A DNA stretch of 64,000 nucleotides. It comes from Clostridiales bacterium (GTDB lineage: Bacteria; Bacillota; Clostridia; Peptostreptococcales; Acidaminobacteraceae). Positions 17,044 to 24,720 of this stretch are shown in pieces. Location of the stretch: the NCBI GenBank assembly GCA_030446305.1, contig JASUSA010000009.1, positions 1-64,000 of the forward strand, in the 5' to 3' direction. The position numbers were made by a program, and so were the translations under genes. A model generated the notes under the pieces. The model was not told the origin of the DNA. It was given only the letters and a program-made list of their open reading frames with translations, and made no database searches. Numbering within the stretch: the stretch's first letter is position 1; each line of letters begins with the position of its first letter.

Positions 17044-18245
17044 CGTGGCGAGAATCGTTTCCAATTTTAAAGGCGCACCCGGACCTTATTTATTTGGATC
17101 ATGCGGCAACCGCTCAAAAACCCCAATATGTGATTGATCGCATGACGGCTTGGTATGAGACCGAAAATGCAAGTCCTAACCGCGGGGCTTATGGACTGAG
17201 TGCCAGTGCGACGATTACCTATGAAAATGCACGGGAGGCTGTTTTAAAATTCATAGATGCCGGCAAAGACGCGGCTGCGATTTTTACTAAAAATGCGACG
17301 GAAGCACTCAATCTCGTCGCGTATGCTTATCCCTTTAGACCTGGAGATGAAATCGTCGTGGCCATTTCTTCGCACCACAGCATCATCGTACCGATGCAAA
17401 TTGCAGCAAAGCGTGCGGGTGCTGTACTGAAATACCTGTATGTCGATGGTGTTCACGGTGATTTTTCTGAGCAGATACTGGCTGTGATTGGCCCTAAGAC
17501 GCGTTTGGTGGCATTGCCACTCATTGATAATGCGCTGGGCGTTCTATATGATGTTGAAACGGTTGTTAAAAAAGCACGGCAACATGGTGCGGCGGTTTTA
17601 GTAGACGCCGCGCAGGCGGTTGGTCACAGACCTGTTTCGATGCAGAAACTCGACGCTGACTTCCTTGTTTTTTCAGGTCATAAAATGTATGGACCACAGG
17701 GGATTGGCGTTTTGGCAGCCAAATACGAACAACTCGAACAAATGACGCCGTTTTTAGCTGGTGGTGATATGATCGCTTATGTGACAGAACAGTCAACCAC
17801 CTATGCGCCCATTCCAAAGCGCTTTGAAGCGGGAACGCAGAATGTCGGTGGTGCTGTCGGGCTGGAGGCGGCTATTCAATGGATTGATGCGCAAGGACTT
17901 GATCGCATTGCCGAGCGTGAAGCAGCGATGACGCGGTATGCCCTGCTGCGTCTATCAGAACATCCGGCGGTAACGGTTTTAGGACCGAAACTGAACATGG
18001 CGCGCGGCGCGCTGGTAAGCTTTGAAGTGGAAGGGATTCATCCGCATGATATGGCGACATTGCTCGATCAGAATGGTATTGCCATTAGAGCCGGGCATCA
18101 CTGCTGTCAGCCTTATATGCATCATTTAGATAAGGCGGGAACTTGCCGCGCCAGTTTTTCAGCTTTTACGGAAGAGCGTGATATTGATGCGCTCATAATG
18201 GGTATTGATCATGCAAGGAAGGTGTTTGGCTATGACAGATCATAA
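17040..18245 (+). CDS. sufS: Cysteine desulfurase SufS
   Basis: 401-residue PLP enzyme that removes sulfur from cysteine for cluster assembly. The PLP Lys is in FSGHKMYGPQG, the cofactor Asp in LVDAAQAVGH, and the active-site Cys in RAGHHCCQPYMHH near the C-terminus. Length and motifs match group II (SufS) desulfurases. It overlaps sufD by 4 bases and sufU by 14 bases, so the desulfurase and its sulfur acceptor are made together. Confidence 0.96.
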   Translation: MTWRESFPILKAHPDLIYLDHAATAQKPQYVIDRMTAWYETENASPNRGAYGLSASATITYENAREAVLKFIDAGKDAAAIFTKNATEALNLVAYAYPFRPGDEIVVAISSHHSIIVPMQIAAKRAGAVLKYLYVDGVHGDFSEQILAVIGPKTRLVALPLIDNALGVLYDVETVVKKARQHGAAVLVDAAQAVGHRPVSMQKLDADFLVFSGHKMYGPQGIGVLAAKYEQLEQMTPFLAGGDMIAYVTEQSTTYAPIPKRFEAGTQNVGGAVGLEAAIQWIDAQGLDRIAEREAAMTRYALLRLSEHPAVTVLGPKLNMARGALVSFEVEGIHPHDMATLLDQNGIAIRAGHHCCQPYMHHLDKAGTCRASFSAFTEERDIDALIMGIDHARKVFGYDRS

Positions 18246-18672
18246 CATGTATTCTGAAATTATTTTAATGCACAATCGAAGCGGGCATAATCGGCATGCG
18301 CTATCAGGCGAAACCCATGCAGAGAGAGGCCATAATCCTAGCTGCGGGGATGATTTGACGCTGCATCTACGCGTTGTGGACGGCATCATCGAATCGGCAT
18401 CCTACACCGGATCAGGCTGTGCGCTCAGCCAAGCATCCATTTCTATTATGATTGATCTCATAACGGGCATGGACGTGGATTCGGCGAAAAATTTGGCGAA
18501 TGACTTCTTTAATATGGCACGTGGTGAAACGATTTCGCCTGAGGCGGAAGAAGCACTTCAAGACGCTATGGCTTTTCAAAATATTGCAAAGATGCCTGCG
18601 CGAACCAAATGCGGGACACTGGGATGGCATTGTCTGACGGCGAGCATCGAAGCTGATGGTGAACAGCAGTAA
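18232..18672 (+). CDS. sufU: Sulfur-transfer protein SufU
   Basis: 146-residue zinc-dependent sulfurtransferase that takes persulfide sulfur from SufS and hands it to SufBCD. The zinc-site and catalytic residues are visible: NPSCGDDL, GSGCALSQAS and RTKCGTLGWHC. The spacing and the insertion before the last Cys are those of SufU rather than IscU. An in-frame ATG at 18205 lies deeper inside sufS; the ATG at 18232 has AAGGAAGG upstream and gives the standard start. Confidence 0.95.
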   Translation: MTDHNMYSEIILMHNRSGHNRHALSGETHAERGHNPSCGDDLTLHLRVVDGIIESASYTGSGCALSQASISIMIDLITGMDVDSAKNLANDFFNMARGETISPEAEEALQDAMAFQNIAKMPARTKCGTLGWHCLTASIEADGEQQ

Positions 18673-18684
18673 AGCAATCGACAC

Positions 18685-18715
18685 TTGACCTATAGTAGGC
18701 TTGAGGTGGTATGAT
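18685..18715 (+). promoter_or_regulatory. MerR-type promoter with 19-bp spacer
   Basis: TTGACC (18685-18690) and TATGAT (18710-18715) are separated by 19 bases, two more than optimal. The spacer holds a dyad CCTATAG-TAGG-CTTGAGG. Over-long spacers with a dyad are the hallmark of promoters activated by MerR-family regulators, which untwist the DNA. Downstream lie a flavodoxin and an aldo/keto reductase, typical MerR-family targets in Firmicutes. No merR gene is in the window. Confidence 0.6.
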
Positions 18716-18758
18716 GATAAGGAAGGCGTACGGATTTGTATCGGTTAAATGAATCAAC

Positions 18759-18786
18759 GCGAAACGAACCAGTGCGAAACGAACCA
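18759..18786 (+). repeat. Tandem duplication, 15-base period
   Basis: GCGAAACGAACCA occurs at 18759 and 18774 in the leader between the MerR-type promoter and the flavodoxin gene; a partial third copy (ACGAGAAAAGG) follows. Non-coding; purpose unknown. Confidence 0.75.
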
Positions 18787-18800
18787 ACGAGAAAAGGATA

Positions 18801-18864
18801 AACTGACGCCTGCCAACGTAAAGCGCTGTCCGCTGAAACATGTGCTCAGGCGTCAGTTATTTTA
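18801..18864 (+). promoter_or_regulatory. Leader hairpin with 12-bp perfect stem before flavodoxin gene
   Basis: AACTGACGCCTG (18801-18812) pairs perfectly with CAGGCGTCAGTT (18847-18858); the loop is 34 bases and the tail ATTTTATG is only moderately T-rich. It ends about ten bases before the ribosome-binding site. It could be an attenuator, an RNA-stability element, or a terminator for readthrough from suf. Confidence 0.55.
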
Positions 18865-18881
18865 TGAAGAGGGGGATACAT

Positions 18882-19394
18882 ATGTCTAAAGTACTAATCG
18901 CCTTTTTTTCGCGAAAAGGCAATAACTATGTTAATGGTGTGATTAAAGATTTAGAGGTTGGCAATACGGAGAAAGTTGCCAATACCATTCAGGTGTTGAC
19001 AGGCGGTGACCTGTTTCACATCGAACCTGTTGATGCATACGATGCAGATTATCACGAGTGTGCAGCGGAAGCCAAAAAAGACCTTCGCGCAAATGCTCGA
19101 CCGGCGTTTCAAAACCCTTTAAAGGCGATTGATGGCTATGATACGGTTTACCTTGGATACCCGAACTACTGGGGAACGATGCCCATGCACGTTTGGACTT
19201 TTTTAGAGCAGTATGATTTTGCAGACAAAGTGATTATGCCATTTTGTACACATGAAGGCAGTGGTCTCGGCCGCAGCGAAAAGGATATCGCCGGACTCTG
19301 TCCAAAAGCGAAGGTCGAAAGCGGTTTGGCGATAAATGGTGGCGATGTCGAAAGTGCTCAGGCGAAGGTTGAAACGTGGATAAGACGTTTGTAG
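18882..19394 (+). CDS. Flavodoxin-family protein
   Basis: 170-residue flavodoxin-fold electron carrier or NAD(P)H:quinone-type oxidoreductase. The FMN phosphate loop is the modified FSRKGNNYVNG at residues 9-19; PNYWGTMPMHVWTFLEQ and CTHEGSGLGRSEKDI form the isoalloxazine-binding parts. I chose ATG 18882 (AGAGGGGG six bases upstream) over an in-frame ATG at 18840 that lies within the leader hairpin. Aldo/keto reductase follows 74 bases later, probably in the same transcript. Flavodoxin could supply electrons to that Fe-S enzyme; this is inference. Confidence 0.88.
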   Translation: MSKVLIAFFSRKGNNYVNGVIKDLEVGNTEKVANTIQVLTGGDLFHIEPVDAYDADYHECAAEAKKDLRANARPAFQNPLKAIDGYDTVYLGYPNYWGTMPMHVWTFLEQYDFADKVIMPFCTHEGSGLGRSEKDIAGLCPKAKVESGLAINGGDVESAQAKVETWIRRL

Positions 19395-19468
19395 GATACA
19401 TCTTATAGGCAGTAACTTGTTGGAAGCGATTTGTAGGATGTGAGACGATTTGAAGAGGGGACAAATGA

Positions 19469-20596
19469 ATGGAATATCGAAAAACGTCAAAAGGGGATGC
19501 GATTAGCGTCATTGGCATTGGTTCAACCATGATGCACGAAATACCGGCAGAGGCAATGACACCTCTGTTTGATGAGGCAGAACGACAGGGTGTCAATCTC
19601 GTCGACTTGGCAATGTCTTATCCGGAGCCGTTTAAGCATATTGGCACCGCGTTGGCAGGCAGACGCGAAAAGTTTTTTATACAGATGCATTTGGGGATGA
19701 TCTTCCCAAATGGTCAATACGAGCGAACACGAGATTTAGAAAAAGTAAAACAAGGCTTCGAAGAACAACTGCAGTGGCTTCAGACGGATTATATCGATTT
19801 TGGCTTTATTCATTATGTCGATGATCTAGAAGATTATCAGCGCGTCTTTGATTCAGGTGTCTTTGACTATGCGAAACAACTGAAACAGGAGGGTGCAATA
19901 CGATACTTAGGGGTCGCTTCACATGTTGCAGATATATGCCTGTGCTTTATCGAAACAGGTGATGTCGATCTGGTGATGTTCAGCGTCAATCCGGCGTACG
20001 ATTTAAACCCCATTGTCAATCTGCCGTTTGACGATCTTGACATGGGCAATTATGAAAAGGCGGAGGCTTATGAACAGCGCCAGCGCTTATACCGAGAATG
20101 TGAGAAGCGCGGCATTGGCCTTCAAGTCATGAAGGCCTTTGGCGGCGGCATCTTGCTGGATGAACAGCGTTCACCGCTGGGACGTGCTTTGAATGTTTAC
20201 CAGTGTCTGCAATATGCGCTGGATCGTCCCGGAGTCTTATCATGTCTGCTTGGTGTCCGATCAAAAGAGGATTTGATTTTAGCGGCTGGTTATGACGATG
20301 CGCCGGCGGCGGATAGAGACTATGCTTTTATTTCCGAATGCCAGACGGTAGACATGAAAGGCGTTTGTGTTTATTGCAACCACTGCTTGCCGTGTCCCGT
20401 GAATATCGACATTGCCGCAGTGAATAAATTTTTAGACTTGTACCATGCGGGCGATTTGCTGGCAAAGAAGCATTATCAGTTGCTGCCGCATCGCGCGGAA
20501 GACTGTATTCAGTGTGGGCACTGTATGGCAAATTGCCCGTTTGGCGTCGATGTCATGGCAAAACTGGCGCAGGCGCAGGCAGAGATGACACTTTAA
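19469..20596 (+). CDS. Aldo/keto reductase with C-terminal 4Fe-4S domain
   Basis: 375-residue fusion. Residues 1-280 are an aldo/keto reductase barrel (LVDLAMSYPEPFKHIGTAL with the catalytic Asp/Tyr region, IQMHLGM, DYIDFGFIHYVDD, IRYLGVASH). Residues 290-370 form a ferredoxin-like domain with two Cys clusters: CVYCNHCLPCPVNIDI and CIQCGHCMANCPFGVDV. Such fusions are common in anaerobes and may couple carbonyl reduction to ferredoxin or flavodoxin instead of NADPH alone. Part of the MerR-type transcription unit with the flavodoxin. Confidence 0.92.
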   Translation: MEYRKTSKGDAISVIGIGSTMMHEIPAEAMTPLFDEAERQGVNLVDLAMSYPEPFKHIGTALAGRREKFFIQMHLGMIFPNGQYERTRDLEKVKQGFEEQLQWLQTDYIDFGFIHYVDDLEDYQRVFDSGVFDYAKQLKQEGAIRYLGVASHVADICLCFIETGDVDLVMFSVNPAYDLNPIVNLPFDDLDMGNYEKAEAYEQRQRLYRECEKRGIGLQVMKAFGGGILLDEQRSPLGRALNVYQCLQYALDRPGVLSCLLGVRSKEDLILAAGYDDAPAADRDYAFISECQTVDMKGVCVYCNHCLPCPVNIDIAAVNKFLDLYHAGDLLAKKHYQLLPHRAEDCIQCGHCMANCPFGVDVMAKLAQAQAEMTL

Positions 20597-20676
20597 ACCT
20601 GCTTTTCTACACGAAACATTGGCACGAGACGTTATTCGCCATACCGATTGCCGGATTGAACCATTAAATTGTTTTT

Positions 20677-20707
20677 TCACATTTTTCTCACATTTACATG
20701 TTACACT
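20677..20707 (+). promoter_or_regulatory. Direct-repeat operator with promoter before response regulator
   Basis: TCACATTT occurs at 20677-20684 and again at 20688-20695, an 11-base period, followed by a possible -10 TACACT at 20702-20707. Direct repeats one helical turn apart, upstream of the -10, are the standard target of OmpR/PhoB-class regulators, so autoregulation is likely. Confidence 0.55.
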
Positions 20708-20752
20708 GACAGACAAAACCTTTAATGAAATGCGATAACAGGAGGCAGTAAA

Positions 20753-21421
20753 ATGCCGAATCTACTGATTGTAGACGACGATATTTACTTAAGAAAACTG
20801 ATACTGAATTATGGTGAACGCGAGGGCTTTAACTGTTTTGAAGCAGGAAACAGCATTGAAGCGAAGACGATGCTAAAAGCACATGCTTTTGATATGATTA
20901 TTTTAGATGTCATGATGCCGGGAGAAGATGGCTTCGACTTGCTGGTCGATATTCGCACGGAAAGTGCCGTGCCTGTTATTATGCTGACTGCACGGGATGA
21001 AGAGTACGACAAGCTGTACGGTTTTGAAATAGGTGCCGATGATTATGTTGCCAAGCCGTTTAGTCCTAAAGAGTTGATGGCGCGCGTACATGCCGTTCTA
21101 AAGCGGTACAGGTGCCTAACATCTGATGAGATATGCTTTGGCAAGCTGGCCATTCATCCTGCTTCACGTCAAGTTCGCATTGATGAAGACGTCATCTCGC
21201 TGCCGCCAAAAGAATACGATCTCTTGATTTACTTGACGCAAAATGTGAATATTGCCCTCCATCGCGAACAGCTTTTGAATCGCATATGGGGATATGATTA
21301 CAGCGGCGATACGCGAACGCTGGATACCCATATAAAATCGCTTCGCGATCATTTGGGAGAGTATCGAGAAAATATAAAAACCGTGTGGGGTGTGGGGTAC
21401 AAATTTGAATATCATTCATAA
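20753..21421 (+). CDS. OmpR/PhoB-family response regulator
   Basis: 222-residue response regulator. Receiver: acidic pair at residues 8-10 (VDDD), phospho-acceptor Asp52 in IILDVMMPGEDG, MLTAR, and Lys101 in DDYVAKPFSP. C-terminal winged helix ends with VWGVGYKFEYHS. The kinase gene overlaps its 3' end by 32 bases. TCACATTT direct repeats upstream suggest it controls its own promoter. The regulated function cannot be deduced from the neighbours. Confidence 0.95.
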   Translation: MPNLLIVDDDIYLRKLILNYGEREGFNCFEAGNSIEAKTMLKAHAFDMIILDVMMPGEDGFDLLVDIRTESAVPVIMLTARDEEYDKLYGFEIGADDYVAKPFSPKELMARVHAVLKRYRCLTSDEICFGKLAIHPASRQVRIDEDVISLPPKEYDLLIYLTQNVNIALHREQLLNRIWGYDYSGDTRTLDTHIKSLRDHLGEYRENIKTVWGVGYKFEYHS

Positions 21422-22865
21422 AATCGTTTATTTACTGCAATCGAAGATTACGGTGCGCCTATGGGCTATTATGATGGGGCTTATCATCTTTATGTTGGCC
21501 TTTCTTTGGGGTGTCCAGTTTTTTCTCTTTGAAGAAAATTACGTCAATTCAACCGTTGAAACGGTACAACTGCGCTTAAAACCGCTGGTTGACGAACTAA
21601 AGACGAAAGATCTCAAAACGGATGAAGATTTAATTATAACCCTCAGTAAAGCGACGAACAGCAAGATGATGCTCATGGATGCTGAAGGCGAGATTGTGGC
21701 GATGTACAGTCAAGGCCACAAGTTGATGGATTCGTCGTCGTTTGACTCAATGAGCTGGCTATTGCCGTATCTGCGCGCCTCTGAATCTTTTCAAAAAGTA
21801 TATGAAGGCATTGCCTATAATCGCGTTATTCGGAACGAGGACAGCCCCATTGCGCTGGAAATAGGCATTCCGGTGCTTTACAATGGGGATGCCTGTGCCG
21901 TGATCCTATATCATACAATGGATGAACTGCATACGGTACTTCAATTAAATCGATACTATTTAAGTATTCTTACGGTCATCCTAATCGTTGTGGCGGCTGT
22001 TATATCGGCGATTTTATCCAAGCACTTCGTCAGGCCTATTCACAAAATTAAGGGCACTGTTGATGAGCTGGCAAAGGGCAATCTTTCGGCAAAGCCGGAT
22101 GTTGAATTGAAAGATGAGCTCGGGCAGCTTTCAAATGCTGTCAGAGATTTGGGAACGGCGCTTCAACGGGTGGATGTCTTGCGGAAAGAAGTCATTGCCA
22201 ATGTATCGCATGAACTGCGATCACCGCTGTCATTGATTCGCGGCTATGCAGAAATGCTGAGGGATCTGCACGGCGAAGACCCTGAAAAGCGTGAAGAGGA
22301 TTTGACGCTGATTATTAATGAATCCACGCGCATGAGTACCATGGTTAATGATATTCTTGACTACTCTCAGATTCAAGCGGGCTATATTCAGCTTAAGAAA
22401 ATAGAAGTCAATCTCGTTGAATTTATTCAAACAGAACTGACGCACTTTGATAAAATTGCCGAAACCTATGCGGTTACTATCGAACTGAAAGCGCCTGATG
22501 AACCAATTCGAACACAGGTAGATGTGCTCAAGATGGGACAGGTCATTGGCAATCTTATGAACAATGCCATCAATCACACGGAAGATTACGGTGTTGTGAA
22601 AGTTGAGATAACAGCAAGCGAACAAACCGCCCGCGTGTCGATCGGCAATCCCGGAACGCCGATCCCCGATGAAATGAAAGACGTCATATGGGAGCGATTT
22701 CAAAGAGCACAACATGCCGGGAGCCGCAAATCGGGAACGGGATTGGGACTGTCCATTGTAAAGACGCTGCTGGAAGCGCATCAAATGGCCTATGGTGTTG
22801 ATTCGGCTGATGGCTGGAATTACTTTTGGTTTGAATGTCAATTAAGCATTAGAACGCGTGCATAA
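21390..22865 (+). CDS. Sensor histidine kinase with HAMP domain
   Basis: 491-residue membrane kinase, partner of the preceding regulator. One helix at about 18-42, an extracytoplasmic domain of about 140 residues, second helix at about 190-212, HAMP at 213-265, His-box VSHELRSPLSLIRGY, then ATPase boxes (NLMNNAINHTEDYG; SGTGLGLSIVK). The start is a GTG at 21390 inside the regulator gene; a TTG at 21405 is an alternative. The stop codon lies inside a terminator stem, so translation end and transcription end coincide. Confidence 0.93.
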   Translation: MWGTNLNIIHKIVYLLQSKITVRLWAIMMGLIIFMLAFLWGVQFFLFEENYVNSTVETVQLRLKPLVDELKTKDLKTDEDLIITLSKATNSKMMLMDAEGEIVAMYSQGHKLMDSSSFDSMSWLLPYLRASESFQKVYEGIAYNRVIRNEDSPIALEIGIPVLYNGDACAVILYHTMDELHTVLQLNRYYLSILTVILIVVAAVISAILSKHFVRPIHKIKGTVDELAKGNLSAKPDVELKDELGQLSNAVRDLGTALQRVDVLRKEVIANVSHELRSPLSLIRGYAEMLRDLHGEDPEKREEDLTLIINESTRMSTMVNDILDYSQIQAGYIQLKKIEVNLVEFIQTELTHFDKIAETYAVTIELKAPDEPIRTQVDVLKMGQVIGNLMNNAINHTEDYGVVKVEITASEQTARVSIGNPGTPIPDEMKDVIWERFQRAQHAGSRKSGTGLGLSIVKTLLEAHQMAYGVDSADGWNYFWFECQLSIRTRA

Positions 22866-22887
22866 TTATTTATGCTCGCGTTTTTTT
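22853..22887 (+). terminator. Terminator overlapping kinase stop codon
   Basis: AACGCGTGCATAA pairs with TTATGCTCGCGTT and is followed by a T-run. The UAA stop is within the stem, so ribosomes reach the hairpin. Confidence 0.88.
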
Positions 22888-23092
22888 ATGATTGATCTTC
22901 ATTAGGGATGTGGCAATTGTTGGAATAGGCTGAAATGCAGGGGGAACGCTAATTGACGCTGATAGTGAAAAACAATTCAATATGCTAATTTAAAGGCTTT
23001 TAGCGGGTTTTAACAAAATGCTAGATGGAAAAACACACAAGAAGCATTTTTTGTAATAAGCGATAAAATAAAGGGAGTGATGAAAAAATAGA

Positions 23093-23121
23093 TTGCATAA
23101 ATAATCATAAAAAGCTATAAT
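23093..23121 (+). promoter_or_regulatory. Promoter of ArgD-type aminotransferase gene
   Basis: TTGCAT (23093-23098) and TATAAT (23116-23121) with a 17-base spacer, 29 bases before the start codon and followed by a GGGAGG site. The rest of the gap 22888-23092 shows nothing I can assign. Confidence 0.7.
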
Positions 23122-23149
23122 AATACAAAATTACCCATAGGGAGGACTT

Positions 23150-24358
23150 ATGCAATCAATTGATAAACACACGACAAATGAATGGCTGACCGCAGCAGAT
23201 CAGCATATACTCTATACGACCAACCGCCCGGCAGTAATTATGGAACGCGGCGAAGGCATGTATTTATGGGATACAGAAGGCAAGTGCTATTTGGATTTCA
23301 TTGGCGGTTGGGCTGTGACATGTCTGGGACATGCACCAAAAGCCATTGAAAAGGCACTGATAGAACAGGCTGGGCAGCTCATCAATGCCAGCCCGGCTTT
23401 TTACAATGTGCCAATGATCGCGTTCGCGAAAATGCTCACGGAGTTGACGTGTTTTGATAAAGTTTTTTTCACCACAAGCGGCTCGGAAGCCAATGAAGGG
23501 GCAATTAAACTTGCGAGAAAGTACGGTCAGAAATATCTTGGTGGTGCTTATGAAATCATTACGACTGTCAACAGTTTTCACGGCAGAACGCTGGCGACGA
23601 TGTCTGCCACGGGCAAGGATTACTGGGAACCGCTGTTTGCGCCAAAGGTATCGGGGTTTATTCATGTGCCTTTTAATGATATTGAGGCGATCAAGGCTGC
23701 AATTACAGATAAGACGTGTGCGATCATGCTGGAACCCGTCCAAGGTGAAGGTGGTGTCAATGTTGCAGATCCAGTTTATGTAAAAGCAGTTCGAAAAATA
23801 TGCGACGCGCATAACATACTGCTTATTTTTGACGAGGTACAGACGGGTATGGGCAGAACCGGCAAGATGTTTGCTTATGAACACTATGACATAGAGCCGG
23901 ATATCATGACACTGGCAAAGGGGATTGGCGGCGGGTATCCGCTTTCGGCAATGCTTACCAAAGCGGCATATAATATTTTTGATGCAGGTGACCAAGGTGG
24001 TACTTATACGGCGCAGCCGTTGGGCATGGCGGTTGGCATGGCAGTTCTCGAAACGATAGTAAAGGAGAAAATCGTTGAAAATACAGTGGCTCAAGGTGCC
24101 TATCTCATGGAATGCCTCAATGCAATGGGGGGAGACTATGGCATAAAATCTGTTCGAGGCATGGGCTTGCTCATTGCCTTTGACCTGCCTGAACCTAAAG
24201 GGGCAGAGGTGGTTGCTGCCTGTCTTGAAAAGGGCTTGCTCATTAATTCACCAAAGCCGGCTACCATTCGATTGATGCCGCCGCTCATTGTCACACGTGA
24301 AGCGATTGACAGTATGTTAAAGACGATGACGGAGGTTTTGGCGTCTGTTTTGAAATAA
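23150..24358 (+). CDS. Class III aminotransferase, acetylornithine aminotransferase-like
   Basis: 402-residue PLP enzyme of the ArgD/OAT group. Landmarks are TTSGSEANEGAIKLARKYG, SFHGRTLATMSATG, LIFDEVQTGMGRTGKMFAYE and the PLP Lys in TLAKGIGGGYPLSAML. It most likely transfers the delta-amino group of N-acetylornithine (arginine biosynthesis). It stands alone with its own promoter and terminator rather than in an arg operon, so another omega-amino acid is possible (ornithine, succinylornithine or 4-aminobutyrate). Confidence 0.85.
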   Translation: MQSIDKHTTNEWLTAADQHILYTTNRPAVIMERGEGMYLWDTEGKCYLDFIGGWAVTCLGHAPKAIEKALIEQAGQLINASPAFYNVPMIAFAKMLTELTCFDKVFFTTSGSEANEGAIKLARKYGQKYLGGAYEIITTVNSFHGRTLATMSATGKDYWEPLFAPKVSGFIHVPFNDIEAIKAAITDKTCAIMLEPVQGEGGVNVADPVYVKAVRKICDAHNILLIFDEVQTGMGRTGKMFAYEHYDIEPDIMTLAKGIGGGYPLSAMLTKAAYNIFDAGDQGGTYTAQPLGMAVGMAVLETIVKEKIVENTVAQGAYLMECLNAMGGDYGIKSVRGMGLLIAFDLPEPKGAEVVAACLEKGLLINSPKPATIRLMPPLIVTREAIDSMLKTMTEVLASVLK

Positions 24359-24461
24359 TGCGTGTATAACGAGATTATTTAGCAATGCCATCGTGATGAT
24401 TAAGAAATTATTTAGAAACCATTTAAAAATCACTTTACAGAGATTTTGCCGATGAAACATG

Positions 24462-24490
24462 AAAGCGTTCTTCATATGAGCGCTTTTTTT
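24462..24490 (+). terminator. Rho-independent terminator after aminotransferase gene
   Basis: AAAGCGTTC (24462-24470) pairs with GAGCGCTTT (24478-24486) with one G-T pair, followed by T-run. The remaining gap to 24720 shows only the GGGGGG ribosome-binding site of the next gene. Confidence 0.88.
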
Positions 24491-24720
24491 AGTGAGAAGA
24501 TTGCGGCGCATCCAATCCTTTGGATCATCTTGGTGCGATACAAGCGCACGCAAGGGGTTGCAAAGCTGGTGTCTTTTACAGCCGTGCTGCGTGTGATGCC
24601 ATGCTTTCAAAAATATAAAGCGCAGTTGCCTTCTCAACAATTGTCGAAGTGCCTTGAAAAAGCGCAGTGGACACAGTAAAATGGAAAGGGAGAACATTTT
24701 AACCGGGGGGATTGGCTGCA

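Noticed and set aside
23264-24094. 276-residue minus-strand frame inside the aminotransferase gene
   Set aside because: Fully antisense to a clear enzyme; Arg/His/Cys-rich composition typical of a shadow frame.
24446-24679. 77-residue open frame downstream of the ArgD-type gene
   Set aside because: It runs through a strong terminator hairpin and has no ribosome-binding site; its start lies in the tail of the previous transcript.
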